64,000 nucleotides of DNA from Rhodospirillales bacterium (GTDB lineage Bacteria > Pseudomonadota > Alphaproteobacteria > Rhodospirillales > JAPHRK01), in the NCBI GenBank assembly GCA_026196105.1, contig JAPHRK010000046.1, positions 28,534 through 92,533 on the forward strand. The letters are read 5' to 3'. Each line of letters begins with the position of its first letter. Positions within the stretch are counted from its first letter, which is position 1. The position numbers were made by a program, and so were the translations under genes. The notes under the pieces were generated by a model. The model searched no databases. It was not told the origin of the DNA and worked only from the letters and a program-made list of their open reading frames with translations. Below are positions 1 to 8,492 of this stretch, piece by piece.

Positions 1-123
1 CTTCGAATTCCGCTCACCTATGTTGCAGCAACTTATTGGGCGTGTCTTTGGGGAAGCGGTAAAGCAGATGGTTTTTTCTTTCGAAAAAAGGGCGAAACAG
101 CTTTATCGTTGAATGAGAAATGA
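1..123 (+). CDS. C-terminal end of an unidentified protein (5' truncated by window)
   Basis: An open frame runs from the first base to a TGA at 121-123, giving 40 residues that end in ...FRKKGETALSLNEK. Codon use looks like that of neighbouring genes, and no other frame explains this stretch. The stop codon lies inside the first copy of a 22-bp tandem duplication. I do not recognise the family: the aromatic, basic tail could belong to a membrane-associated enzyme such as a glycosyltransferase, but that is a guess. The gene is on the same strand as the methyltransferase that follows. Confidence 0.45.
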   Translation, partial: LRIPLTYVAATYWACLWGSGKADGFFFRKKGETALSLNEK

Positions 124-152
124 TATTAAGTTGAATGAGAAATGATATTAAG
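109..152. repeat. Perfect 22-bp tandem duplication
   Basis: Two identical, directly adjacent 22-bp copies occupy 109-130 and 131-152. The first copy holds the last codons and the stop of the upstream frame. The second lies in the leader of the methyltransferase gene. Perfect identity suggests a recent slippage duplication. Confidence 0.9.
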
Positions 153-196
153 AAGTCTTATGAAATCTAATCAACGAGCAAGAACGGGACTGTATA

Positions 197-982
197 ATGA
201 CTAACGTCGTACTTTGGGCGATCATCATATTTTTGATTGTTGTCATTATTGTTCTTTTCATAGATTTCAAACGCCGTAGGGAAGACCGCAAACAAAAATT
301 TCTTTTTAGTTCATGGCCAATAAAGAAAGTTCCAATTGAAGAATTTGATCCGTCTTTTAAGACCGGTACTCTTGGCCCAGATCACAGCACGGAAATTAAA
401 TTTATTGCTACTTATCGGGTTACGGGCGGGATTAGTGATTTTGAAAGCTGGATTTTGTGTAACATTGCTAAACGGTCGAATAAAATATTCGAATTTGGTA
501 CCTGTACAGGCAAAACAACCTATTTGTTGGCTGCAAATGCACCTAAAGATAAAGAAACAGAGATTGTAACGATTACTCTTAGTCCAACTGAAATGGACGC
601 ATATAAGGATACTGCAGGTGATGATTCCGCTGCTGTTGATGCCGCTATGCAAGAATCTGTTTTCACTAAATTTTATTATTCAGAAACACCAGAGGCAAAA
701 CAGATCAAACAGTTGTTTGGGGATACTAAAGATTTTGATGAAGAACCTCATAAAGGCCTTTACGACCTTATCTTTGTTGATGCTTCACATGCGAAATCAT
801 ATGTTGAAAGTGATAGCCGTAAAGCCATCTCTATGCTGAAACCTGGTGGTTATGTCTTTTGGCATGATTACCGTGGCCCGAGACGGGCCATAGGTGTTTT
901 TGAAGCTTTAAACGAGCTCTCAAATGAAATGCCTCTTATTCATATTTCTGGAACAAGCTTAGTTGCCTATCGGAAACCTTAG
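197..982 (+). CDS. Membrane-anchored class I SAM-dependent methyltransferase
   Basis: This 261-residue protein has a strongly hydrophobic segment at about residues 5-23, followed by a basic stretch (FKRRREDRK), so it is probably anchored with its catalytic part in the cytoplasm. The core shows a Rossmann methyltransferase pattern: an FEFGTCTGKTT glycine-rich SAM loop near residue 97, LIFVDASHAKSY near 195, and a late LKPGGYVFWHDY strand. This resembles the Methyltransf_24 group. The substrate is unknown; lipid, glycan or small-molecule methylation are all possible. The gene converges on the glsB-like gene with a gap of only 5 bp. Confidence 0.75.
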   Translation: MTNVVLWAIIIFLIVVIIVLFIDFKRRREDRKQKFLFSSWPIKKVPIEEFDPSFKTGTLGPDHSTEIKFIATYRVTGGISDFESWILCNIAKRSNKIFEFGTCTGKTTYLLAANAPKDKETEIVTITLSPTEMDAYKDTAGDDSAAVDAAMQESVFTKFYYSETPEAKQIKQLFGDTKDFDEEPHKGLYDLIFVDASHAKSYVESDSRKAISMLKPGGYVFWHDYRGPRRAIGVFEALNELSNEMPLIHISGTSLVAYRKP

Positions 983-987
983 TAAAT

Positions 988-1236
988 TTATTTGATCTTA
1001 TTATAGATAAATAAAACGACCAGAGCACCGCCTACCGCAATAAATATACTAACGAGATTGAAGGCTCCGGTGACGGTTCCAAAACCAAGGGTAGTTGAGA
1101 TAAACCCGCCAACCATAGCGCCGACTACACCAAGGAGAATAGTCATAAACAGGCCGCCGCCATCTTTGCCCGGCATGATCACTTTAGCAATGATTCCTGC
1201 GATTAAGCCTAAAACGATCCAGCTAAGAATACCCAT
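988..1236 (-). CDS. GlsB/YeaQ/YmgE family small membrane protein
   Basis: This 82-residue, almost wholly hydrophobic protein has three predicted membrane helices. It carries the glycine-rich family signature near the N-terminus (GLIAGIIAKVIMPGKDGGG) and a second glycine-rich helix (GVVGAMVGGFI). The family was once called transglycosylase-associated and is linked to general stress responses, without a firm biochemical role. It is usually a single-gene unit, as here. The cinA-like gene lies upstream on the same strand about 50 bp away, so the two could be co-transcribed. Confidence 0.88.
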   Translation of the reverse strand: MGILSWIVLGLIAGIIAKVIMPGKDGGGLFMTILLGVVGAMVGGFISTTLGFGTVTGAFNLVSIFIAVGGALVVLFIYNKIK

Positions 1237-1288
1237 GAATAAATTTCCCGTAATGATTTCTATTTTTTTAACGCGGTTAGTAGATCAC

Positions 1289-1780
1289 TTACCGTCTAGC
1301 CTGTTTATCAAGCAGGTTAAGAGCCATTTTGACAGTTTCTAGGCGAACATTGTCACGATCGCCGGAAAAAATACAGCGTTTATGGATGGTATCAAAACCT
1401 TTGCGGGCTGCTGCCATTTGAACCAAACCGACAGGTTTGCCAGCTCTGCCTCCATCGGGACCAGCAATACCCGTTGCTGAAACAGTCAAATCCATACCAG
1501 AATTTTTGAGAGCCCCATCTGCCATTTGCATGGCTACTTCAGCACAAACAGCACCAGAACGTTTTAATATCTCTTCAGAAACATCAAGCATGTCTACTTT
1601 TGCATGATTTGTGTAGGTGATGAAGGCTCTGTCAAAATAGTCTGAAGACCCAGGAACGGCTGTTAAACAACCACCTATAAGACCACCTGTACAGGATTCA
1701 GCCGTTGCTATTCGTAAGTTTTTTTCACGACAAATTTCTAAAAGTTTTTTTGCTTGGTCAAGAGTTTGAGAATCAAACAT
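1289..1780 (-). CDS. CinA-family nicotinamide-nucleotide amidohydrolase (PncC type)
   Basis: At 163 residues the protein consists of the CinA C-terminal domain alone, the size of stand-alone PncC proteins. The family signature ATAESCTGGLIGGCLT starts near residue 25, and the ATGIAGPDGG motif follows near 105. PncC deamidates nicotinamide mononucleotide to nicotinate mononucleotide in pyridine nucleotide recycling. The start is an ATG at 1780, at the edge of a gene-free interval. The family call is secure; the exact substrate is inferred from the family. Confidence 0.9.
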   Translation of the reverse strand: MFDSQTLDQAKKLLEICREKNLRIATAESCTGGLIGGCLTAVPGSSDYFDRAFITYTNHAKVDMLDVSEEILKRSGAVCAEVAMQMADGALKNSGMDLTVSATGIAGPDGGRAGKPVGLVQMAAARKGFDTIHKRCIFSGDRDNVRLETVKMALNLLDKQARR

Positions 1781-2162
1781 TTGATAAAACTTAGCCTTCT
1801 CATATTTTTCAAATTTAATCCAATTGTCTGTCAGATGAGGTCATATGCAAGCCCTTGTGGTTGAAATTACAATATTTAATTCAAGTGTGGCATCTTTGTA
1901 TCATCCCTAACTGCCTTGCAAATAAAGGTGAAATAAGAATGTTCTTTTTATGTTCTGAGATGGTTTTTTTTATAAAGACTTGCGAAAATTTCTGCTTCTA
2001 GATAATTTGCATACCTGAATACTGATTTAGAGAGGGACATCAGATTCTGTATTCTACTGGGGATCTTTCAAAAGTGGAATTTTATGAAGCGTTCAATATC
2101 AATAGAGCGTGTAAATGAATAATTTTTTGAAATAGGTTTTATGAGTTTAGTTGAGGGGAATA
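1781..2162. other. Gene-free interval between cinA-like and M23 peptidase genes
   Basis: This AT-rich divergent intergenic region of about 380 bp must hold promoters for both flanking genes. The best forward candidate is TTGCGA at 1980-1985 and TAATTT at 2003-2008 with a 17-bp spacer. A 21-codon frame at 1845-1910 follows a GAGG, but nothing else supports it as a gene. No tRNA or strong hairpin was seen. Confidence 0.5.
1980..2008 (+). promoter_or_regulatory. Candidate sigma-70 promoter for M23-bactofilin operon
   Basis: TTGCGA at 1980-1985 is separated by 17 bp from TAATTT at 2003-2008. The predicted leader would be about 150 nt. This is a motif match only. Confidence 0.35.
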
Positions 2163-3500
2163 ATGGAAGATAGGCATCCTTGGGATCAGGAACCTGCCCA
2201 TAAACGATTTTGGCACGGTATTGTCGACCTGAGCCATCGTTTGTTCCCAGAACGCCAGATTATGGTTCGGACAGATGGGCGTATGTCTTACGTGAAGATT
2301 TCGCGTAAACTACAAATGTCTACCACCTTTAGCCTCGCTATTTTTGGTGGCTGGATTGCATTCTCTTCATTTAGTTATTTTATCCATCAAGATGTCTTAG
2401 CAGCTAAAGACCGGGCCGTTTCTAACGCAAATATAGCTTATAACGGTTTGCTAAGTGAAGTCGGTCAGTACCAGAAAAAATTCAGTACTGTGACCACTGA
2501 ACTGGTCCAAAACCACAATTTGATGCTTCAGCTTGTTGAGCAAAATGCCACGCTCCAACAAAGCCTCAAAAGTGTAGCTTCCAAGTTAGACAATACCGAA
2601 CAAGATAAGCTTGCCGTTGTTGCTACCCGTGAACGATTAAGAAACGAATTGAGTTCTCTTGATAATCGTATGCAAAAACTGGCCTCTAAAAACTTTAGTT
2701 TAGAGAAAAATCTTTCTTCCTTAGAGAGTAATTTAACTAAAGTAGCCGGAGAACGAACTAGTGCCATTGATGAAGGCAAGAACCTCAAAGACAGAGTGAA
2801 TGAACTGGAAAATGTTTTAGCTGATCTTCAGGAATCTGAAAAATCAGTTATGCAGAGAATGACCAATCATACAGGTGAACGAATTGCTGCTATTGAGAAC
2901 GTTTTAAAACGTACTGGTGTTAAGTTAGAGAAGATTCTTGCAGCAAATGGTATCGAGTCTGGAATGGGCGGGCCCTTTATTGCGGCTAATCCTCAAGAAG
3001 GCCAAAGTGATGATGTTCTCAAAACATCACTGGCGAATCTTGATGGGCAGATTAAACGCTGGGCAGGCTTACGAAGCATTATGAATTCGCTCCCTTTGTT
3101 TTCACCTTTGGATTATTACTATATTACAAGCTCTTATGGTAAACGTAGAGACCCAAAAAACCGTAAATTAGCTCACCATTATGGGCTTGATATGGGAAGT
3201 AGCTACAAAGCACCTGTGTTTACGGCTGCTGGCGGTAAGGTTACTTATGCGGGCTGGAAAACAAAATATGGAAACTTTGTTGAGATTGACCACGGAAACG
3301 GGGTAAAATCACGCTATGGTCATATGGCGAAGATTTTCGTTAAGCGAGGCCAAAAAATTGAGCAGCGAGTTAAAATTGGTTTAGTCGGCAATACTGGCAG
3401 AAGTACAGGCGCCCATCTACACTATGAAATCCTCGTGAACGGAAAGACGGTCGACCCCATCAAGTTCATTAAGGCTGGTAGATATGTTTTCAAAGGCTAG
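2163..3500 (+). CDS. M23 family metallopeptidase with membrane anchor and coiled coil
   Basis: I chose the ATG at 2163 because GAGGGG lies five bases upstream; an in-frame TTG at 2151 is the alternative. The 445-residue protein has a cytoplasmic N-terminus, one membrane helix near residues 55-75, a long Leu/Lys/Glu-rich coiled coil at about 85-245, and a C-terminal LytM domain. The zinc-ligand pattern is intact (HHYGLD and HLHYE). Such proteins cleave peptidoglycan peptide bridges or activate amidases in the periplasm. The gene overlaps the bactofilin gene by 17 bp, an arrangement known from peptidase-bactofilin modules that shape the cell wall. Confidence 0.92.
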   Translation: MEDRHPWDQEPAHKRFWHGIVDLSHRLFPERQIMVRTDGRMSYVKISRKLQMSTTFSLAIFGGWIAFSSFSYFIHQDVLAAKDRAVSNANIAYNGLLSEVGQYQKKFSTVTTELVQNHNLMLQLVEQNATLQQSLKSVASKLDNTEQDKLAVVATRERLRNELSSLDNRMQKLASKNFSLEKNLSSLESNLTKVAGERTSAIDEGKNLKDRVNELENVLADLQESEKSVMQRMTNHTGERIAAIENVLKRTGVKLEKILAANGIESGMGGPFIAANPQEGQSDDVLKTSLANLDGQIKRWAGLRSIMNSLPLFSPLDYYYITSSYGKRRDPKNRKLAHHYGLDMGSSYKAPVFTAAGGKVTYAGWKTKYGNFVEIDHGNGVKSRYGHMAKIFVKRGQKIEQRVKIGLVGNTGRSTGAHLHYEILVNGKTVDPIKFIKAGRYVFKG

Positions 3501-3966
3501 TAAAGGAAGTAGCGCTTCCACTTCAACGCCAAAAGGCACTTCATCAAGTGCGGCTCCGTCTTTCATTAGTACGGATATGAACCTCGTTGGTGATCTGTCA
3601 AGTGAAGGTGAAGTTCAAATCGATGGCACGGTAAATGGTGATATTCGTACAAAAATTTTATTGATTGGTGAAAAAGCAATCATTAGAGGCGAGATTATTG
3701 CTGATACGGTTAAAGTCCACGGTGAAATTACCGGACAGATCAAAGCTCGTAGCGTTACCTTAGCCCGTACTGCTAGAATGGTCGGTGATATTCTCCATGA
3801 AAATCTTGCGATAGAAGAAGGCGCCTTTTTGGAAGGCCATTGTAAGCGTATGGAAAAGGCTGAAATTGCCTCAGCAGTTAATCTCGTTGTCAAAGAAGGT
3901 GGTGCAGCAGCAAAACCTCCCTCAACTGGTAATGATCCTAAATCGGGAAAAGCCGCTGCTGGATAA
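3484..3966 (+). CDS. Bactofilin (polymer-forming cytoskeletal protein)
   Basis: The 160-residue protein has a disordered Ser/Thr/Ala-rich N-terminus (about residues 1-28), a central beta-helix domain with repeating hydrophobic rungs (about 30-130), and a Lys/Ala-rich tail. That is the standard bactofilin plan. The family polymerises without nucleotide and scaffolds cell-wall enzymes at the inner membrane. The start lies inside the end of the M23 peptidase gene, so translation is probably coupled and the two products likely act together. A hairpin terminator follows at 4000-4028. Confidence 0.93.
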   Translation: MFSKASKGSSASTSTPKGTSSSAAPSFISTDMNLVGDLSSEGEVQIDGTVNGDIRTKILLIGEKAIIRGEIIADTVKVHGEITGQIKARSVTLARTARMVGDILHENLAIEEGAFLEGHCKRMEKAEIASAVNLVVKEGGAAAKPPSTGNDPKSGKAAAG

Positions 3967-3999
3967 TTACACCTGACAATAATATTTATTTCAAAATCG

Positions 4000-4028
4000 A
4001 GCGCTCCCTATTATGGGCGCTTTATTTT
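4000..4028 (+). terminator. Terminator after bactofilin gene
   Basis: An imperfect hairpin (AGCG..CCC pairing with GGG-CGCT) is followed by TTTATTTTT. It overlaps the stop codon of the convergent hydrolase gene. Confidence 0.6.
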
Positions 4029-4891
4029 TGGGTGATACTGTTTAAAAATTCTTTGATTTTGGTGAGGACCAAAGGGGTGTCCAGGCGAGGGGTATGGCCC
4101 GTTTCGGGAACTATTAAGGTTGACATATTCGGTAAGAGCGCAATCATTTTATCAAACGTTTTTTGTGTTAAGATATCTGAAACTTCCCCTCTGATCGTCA
4201 AAATAGGTATATTTTTGAAACCTTTAAACAGGGGCCAAAGGTCATGAGCCTCACCTGTATCTTCCTCTAGAGCTGTTGCAATAGCAGGGTCCCAGTCTAT
4301 ACAGATTTCCCCCTCAGTGTTTTCATGAAAAGTTTCGTGGGCATTTTTGAGCCAATCATCTTCAGTTTTAATCGACGGGTCATTCCAGGCATTCTGGATG
4401 TGTTTGATAGCTGATTCCCAGTTGTCAAAAGCTGTGTCATCTCCCAAATAGTCAATAATTCTTGCAATGCCTTTTGGGTTAATATCAGGACCTACATCGT
4501 TAATAACTGCACCTTTTAATACGGTTGGTGAAAATGCAGATAAAGCCATGGCTAATAGGCCACCCATAGATGTACCAATAACAATAACTTGATGTAAGTT
4601 TAAAAGGGTAAAGAGATGGCGCAGGTCATTAAGATAAGTTACTGGCTGATAGTTACGCCAATTTTTATCGCTTTGAGATTGCCCTCGGCCACGGTAATCA
4701 GGGCAGATTACCCTATATTGGTGTGATAATTCTGTGGCTATATCGTGATGGTCTTTTGAATTCCGGTTTATACCCCCAAGAAAGACGAGGGTAGGGCCCT
4801 TTGCTTGGGATGAGCCGTAATCCCTGTAAAAGAGAGACAGGCCATCCTGTGACGTATAGAAGCAAGCTTTATAATTTTCAGCTTCTGACAC
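4022..4891 (-). CDS. Alpha/beta hydrolase
   Basis: This 289-residue alpha/beta-hydrolase has the nucleophile elbow GTSMGG, an acid-residue region (IRGEVSD) and the C-terminal ETGHTP histidine. I placed the start at the GTG at 4891. It follows AAGGAG by seven bases and lies four bases after the stop of the lytic transglycosylase gene, whereas the upstream TTG/ATG region would overlap that gene. The protein resembles the hydrolase at 38079-38948 (shared GTSMGG, INDVGP, DPAIA and DLWP blocks and identical length). The substrate is unknown; esters or lactones are typical. Confidence 0.85.
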   Translation of the reverse strand: MSEAENYKACFYTSQDGLSLFYRDYGSSQAKGPTLVFLGGINRNSKDHHDIATELSHQYRVICPDYRGRGQSQSDKNWRNYQPVTYLNDLRHLFTLLNLHQVIVIGTSMGGLLAMALSAFSPTVLKGAVINDVGPDINPKGIARIIDYLGDDTAFDNWESAIKHIQNAWNDPSIKTEDDWLKNAHETFHENTEGEICIDWDPAIATALEEDTGEAHDLWPLFKGFKNIPILTIRGEVSDILTQKTFDKMIALLPNMSTLIVPETGHTPRLDTPLVLTKIKEFLNSITQK

Positions 4892-4895
4892 TTCC

Positions 4896-6869
4896 TTACT
4901 CCTTATAAGCGAGCTTAGAGATACCAAGTTTAACACGATAGATATTGAGGTTTTCTAAAACCCGTTGAACATAATTGCGTGTTTCTTTGAAGGGGATCTT
5001 CTCAACCCAATCAACTTGATCAACTGTGGGGTCTCTTGGGTCCCCATGCTCATTAATCCATTTGTTAGCGCGCTGTGGGCCCGCGTTGTATGCCGCAAGA
5101 GCGAGAGGGTAAGACCCTTCATATCTTTCGACTAAGCTACGTAAATAAGACCGTCCTAGTTTGATATTGTAGGAAGGGTTGGTAAGTAATTTTGATTTGG
5201 AATAACGAACCCTTTCTTTTTTTGCGACCAGGCGCGCTGTTCTGGGCATGAGCTGCATAAGCCCCCGAGCTCCTGCATGGCTTTTTGCGGTAGCCGAAAA
5301 ACGGCTTTCTTGACGAATGACAGCTAGTACCAAAGCAGATTCAGGTTTTTGCCGAGGTATTGTGACGACAGGATATCCTTCTCCGACGAAACCATGACCA
5401 TCTTGTAAAGCTCTCTTCGAAACAATAATTGCTAAATCATGTCTTTTTACTTTTTGAGCCAATTCAGCTGTAAGTCCTCGCCAACCAGGAAGGCGTTGGC
5501 TTCTGTCTAAAGCAAGAATAAAGGGCTTTAGTTCTTTTTTCAGACCAATCTGATGGAGGCGATGAATTGCAATAACCAGCTCGTTTTTTGCAAATTCTCT
5601 TCGTTCAGAAACTGTTGGAAAGATTTCTCTCGGCAAATGAATACGCTTTTTCCCACCAAGCTTCTTTGCAGCCAATTGACCATAATAGGCTGTGGAGTGT
5701 TCAGCCGCAGCAAGGTACCATTTTCGGGTTAATTCTTTTTTCCCTAATTGTTCAGCTGTTCGTCCAGCCCAATAAGCCCCTCGTGCACGACTGATTGGAT
5801 AACTAACGGCTTCATACATTTTTGTAAAATGGGCTAAAGCATTTTGTGGTTCTTTGAGGAAACGGAGATAAATCCAACCAGCGAACCATTCTGCATCAGC
5901 AAAAGCGGCTCCTTTTTCCAACCCATGATTTAGTACCAAACGAAGTGATTCGGTTACATGGCCTCTTTTAAGGGCTTCACGTGCAAGAATGGATCTCTCT
6001 CGCCACCATTTTTCTGGATAAGGGGTTGTTTCCGGAGGAGGGTCTAGTAACTCTCTAGCTTGTATATGGCGTCCCTTTTTACGCCGCCATCTAAGCCTTT
6101 CATAAACAAAGCCAGGGTCATTATGTAAATCTTTGGGGAGCTTAGATATTGCCCGATCAACTCCCCCACGTTTTCGCATTAGGGCGAGGCGTGCGTTTGC
6201 AAGTTTTAGATCGTTACCTTTGATTCTAACCAGATTGCGACGAGCGGTACTATACCGATCTTCCCAAATGAGTCGATCTATGCGTTTTATATGGTCATCA
6301 TAGGTAAGATAACGTCTGTATTGTTTATAAAATTGTCGCTCCTGTTTCCTACCAAAATTACCTTCACGCCAAGTTTTCCTGAGCATGCTTACGGCTTTAG
6401 TTTTTTGCCCATTTTGTAAGAGAGCTGTTCCTAGGCGTATTAGTCCATCAGAAGAGACAGGTTCTTTATCTTCAAACCACTCCAAGATTTCTTTATCTGC
6501 TAAAGAAACCTCCATGGCTTCTTCAGCTCTTCGTTGTAAAAGTTTCTGGCTAGGCCATTTGGGATTGTTTTCCATAAAGGCTTTAATATCAGCAAAGGGA
6601 ACTGTGCTTTTTTCATCCAGATAATCCAACCACCTGAAGGTTTTAATAGTTAAGGGATCTTTGATACGAGAAATAAGCTTACGGGCTTTTTTCCAGTGAC
6701 CCACCTTGATGGATTCAATGGCTCGCTTAGCGAGAGAAGTATCATGTGCATTCAGGGGAGGAGGGGCAGAAATAGTGATGTCTTTTGCATAGGATGAATT
6801 AATTTGGAAGGTAAATAACGTTCCAACCAATAAAAAAACTGTCGCGAAATATCTAACCAATACGCCCAT
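4896..6869 (-). CDS. slt: Soluble lytic murein transglycosylase (Slt type)
   Basis: The 657-residue protein starts with a signal peptide (hydrophobic core at about 8-24, ending SYA). An all-helical superhelical region rich in Trp and Arg follows, then a C-terminal SLT catalytic domain from about residue 505. The catalytic glutamate lies in VIRQESRF, followed by GARGLMQLMP and AYNAGP. The enzyme cleaves the MurNAc-GlcNAc bond to 1,6-anhydro-muropeptides in the periplasm. The hydrolase gene follows four bases later, so the two are probably co-transcribed. The divergent neighbour is dapA, a common alphaproteobacterial arrangement. Confidence 0.94.
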   Translation of the reverse strand: MGVLVRYFATVFLLVGTLFTFQINSSYAKDITISAPPPLNAHDTSLAKRAIESIKVGHWKKARKLISRIKDPLTIKTFRWLDYLDEKSTVPFADIKAFMENNPKWPSQKLLQRRAEEAMEVSLADKEILEWFEDKEPVSSDGLIRLGTALLQNGQKTKAVSMLRKTWREGNFGRKQERQFYKQYRRYLTYDDHIKRIDRLIWEDRYSTARRNLVRIKGNDLKLANARLALMRKRGGVDRAISKLPKDLHNDPGFVYERLRWRRKKGRHIQARELLDPPPETTPYPEKWWRERSILAREALKRGHVTESLRLVLNHGLEKGAAFADAEWFAGWIYLRFLKEPQNALAHFTKMYEAVSYPISRARGAYWAGRTAEQLGKKELTRKWYLAAAEHSTAYYGQLAAKKLGGKKRIHLPREIFPTVSERREFAKNELVIAIHRLHQIGLKKELKPFILALDRSQRLPGWRGLTAELAQKVKRHDLAIIVSKRALQDGHGFVGEGYPVVTIPRQKPESALVLAVIRQESRFSATAKSHAGARGLMQLMPRTARLVAKKERVRYSKSKLLTNPSYNIKLGRSYLRSLVERYEGSYPLALAAYNAGPQRANKWINEHGDPRDPTVDQVDWVEKIPFKETRNYVQRVLENLNIYRVKLGISKLAYKE

Positions 6870-6907
6870 ACGAAGTGACTCTAAGCATACATTTTACTGA
6901 GAGCAAG

Positions 6908-6937
6908 TTGTCATGCTTGCCGTTATGGGTTTCTATA
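6908..6937 (+). promoter_or_regulatory. Candidate promoter for dapA
   Basis: TTGTCA at 6908-6913 precedes TCTATA at 6932-6937 with an 18-bp spacer, in the divergent slt-dapA region. dapA itself has AGGAG seven bases before its ATG. Confidence 0.3.
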
Positions 6938-6982
6938 GGTATGTTCGCGTTCGAAATTGTTATGCACTTCAAGGAGTAGACC

Positions 6983-7855
6983 ATGTTTCAGGGGTCAATT
7001 ACCGCTCTGATTACGCCTTTCAGGGATGGGCAGCTTGATGAGAAAGCTTTCCAAACTTTAGTTGAAAGGCAAATTGAGCAAGGAACCGAAGGGCTCGTCC
7101 CCTGCGGTACCACAGGAGAATCGCCAACCCTTTCCCATGCGGAACATAAAAGGGTGGTAGAACTTTGCCTTGAAGTTGCTAAGGGCAAGGTGCCAGTTAT
7201 TGCTGGTGCCGGCTCAAATTCTACAGATGAAGCCATTTCGCTTTATAAACACGCGAAACAAGCTGGTGCGAATGCTGCATTGGTCGTGACGCCTTATTAT
7301 AATAAGCCAAACCAAGAAGGGCTGTACCTTCATTATAAAGCAATCCATGATTCGTCTGACTTGCCGATTATTATCTACAACATCCCGCCACGCAGCGTGA
7401 TTGATATGAATGTCGATACAATGGCTCGTTTGTCTAAATTACCAAATATTGTTGGTGTTAAGGATGCTACTGGTGATCTGACGCGTCCTATGAAAGAACG
7501 TATGGCAATTGATAATGATTTTTGCTGGTTGTCGGGTGAAGATGGTACTGCAGTCAATTATTTAGCTGGTGGTGGTCACGGCTGTATTTCTGTTGCGGCC
7601 AATATCGCTCCTAAGCAATGCTCTGATGTTCAGCGCTTGTGGCGTGATGGTAAAGCTCAAGAGGCTATTACTCTGCAGCAAAAACTAATGCCATTGCATT
7701 TTGACCTGTTCTGCGAACCAAACCCAGGACCAGCTAAATATGCGGCAAACCTATTAGGGCTATGCGAGGCTGATACCAGATTACCTTTAGCTCCTCTTTC
7801 TGATGGGGCAAAACAAAAAGTCAAAGACGCACTCATTTCTGTGGGACTCCTTTAG
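6983..7855 (+). CDS. dapA: 4-hydroxy-tetrahydrodipicolinate synthase
   Basis: At 290 residues the protein has the usual DapA length and is a complete TIM barrel. Visible motifs are the N-terminal MFQGSITALITPF, the GTTGESPTLS substrate loop, TPYYNKPNQEG, IYNIPPRS with the catalytic tyrosine, and GVKDATGD with the Schiff-base lysine at about residue 160. It condenses pyruvate with aspartate semialdehyde, the first committed step towards meso-diaminopimelate and lysine. AGGAG sits seven bases before the ATG. smpB follows 34 bp downstream on the same strand and is probably co-transcribed. Confidence 0.98.
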   Translation: MFQGSITALITPFRDGQLDEKAFQTLVERQIEQGTEGLVPCGTTGESPTLSHAEHKRVVELCLEVAKGKVPVIAGAGSNSTDEAISLYKHAKQAGANAALVVTPYYNKPNQEGLYLHYKAIHDSSDLPIIIYNIPPRSVIDMNVDTMARLSKLPNIVGVKDATGDLTRPMKERMAIDNDFCWLSGEDGTAVNYLAGGGHGCISVAANIAPKQCSDVQRLWRDGKAQEAITLQQKLMPLHFDLFCEPNPGPAKYAANLLGLCEADTRLPLAPLSDGAKQKVKDALISVGLL

Positions 7856-7889
7856 GGAGTCCCCCGGACATTCCTCATGACGCATTTCA

Positions 7890-8363
7890 ATGGCTAAAAA
7901 AAATAAACCAGACAGTAAATTCGCTGCCCAAAATCGGAAGGCACGCCATAACTACTTCATCGAGGATACCGTTGAAGCTGGTATTATATTGACAGGTACT
8001 GAGGTTAAATCCTTGAGGGCAGGACGGGCCAATATTATTGATGCCTATGCAGGGGATAAGGACGGTGAACTTTACCTATTGAATGCTCATATAGATGAAT
8101 TCACAGAAGGAAATCGTTACAATCATAAACCGACCCGTCCTCGGAAGCTGTTGGTACATAGAAAAGAGCGTAAGAAGCTATTCGATTATGTCGGTAAAAA
8201 AGGCTACACACTTGTCCCCCTTGATATACATTTTAACGACCGGGGATACGCTAAGGTTACTATAGGTTTGGGTAAAGGTAAGCTACATCACGATAAGCGC
8301 GCGACTTCTAAAGATCGTGATTGGAAACGTGACCAAGCACGTCTGCTGCGCGATAGAGGCTAA
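7890..8363 (+). CDS. smpB: SsrA-binding protein SmpB
   Basis: This 157-residue basic protein shows the SmpB core: NRKARHNYFIEDTVEAGIIL, GTEVKSLRAGRANI, the YNHKPTRPRKLL loop and the Lys/Arg-rich C-terminal tail (KRATSKDRDWKRDQ). SmpB binds the tRNA-like part of tmRNA and delivers it to stalled ribosomes for trans-translation. The ssrA gene itself is not visible in this window. The short distance from dapA suggests joint transcription. Confidence 0.98.
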   Translation: MAKKNKPDSKFAAQNRKARHNYFIEDTVEAGIILTGTEVKSLRAGRANIIDAYAGDKDGELYLLNAHIDEFTEGNRYNHKPTRPRKLLVHRKERKKLFDYVGKKGYTLVPLDIHFNDRGYAKVTIGLGKGKLHHDKRATSKDRDWKRDQARLLRDRG

Positions 8364-8395
8364 GGACCTGTAATATCTTAAAGTATTAAAGTCCT
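8363..8395 (+). terminator. Weak hairpin after smpB
   Basis: The outer arms AGGAC/GTCCT and inner arms TAATA/TATTA form an interrupted stem just after the smpB stop. No clear T-run follows, so termination is doubtful. Confidence 0.3.
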
Positions 8396-8492
8396 GTTGT
8401 ACTTCAAATATCTACGCACTACCTTATGAATAGATAGTGGTTAAATCTCGTTATCAGAAACAGCTAACCCCCAACCATATTAGGTGCGTTAT

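Noticed and set aside
1001..1010. Ten-base match to the BioR box pattern (TTATAGATAA)
   Set aside because: It lies inside the coding end of the GlsB-like gene, far from bioB, so it is most likely chance.
1845..1910. 21-codon frame after a GAGG motif in the cinA-M23 gap
   Set aside because: Short, without recognisable features, in an AT-rich divergent promoter region; one weak ribosome binding site is not enough.
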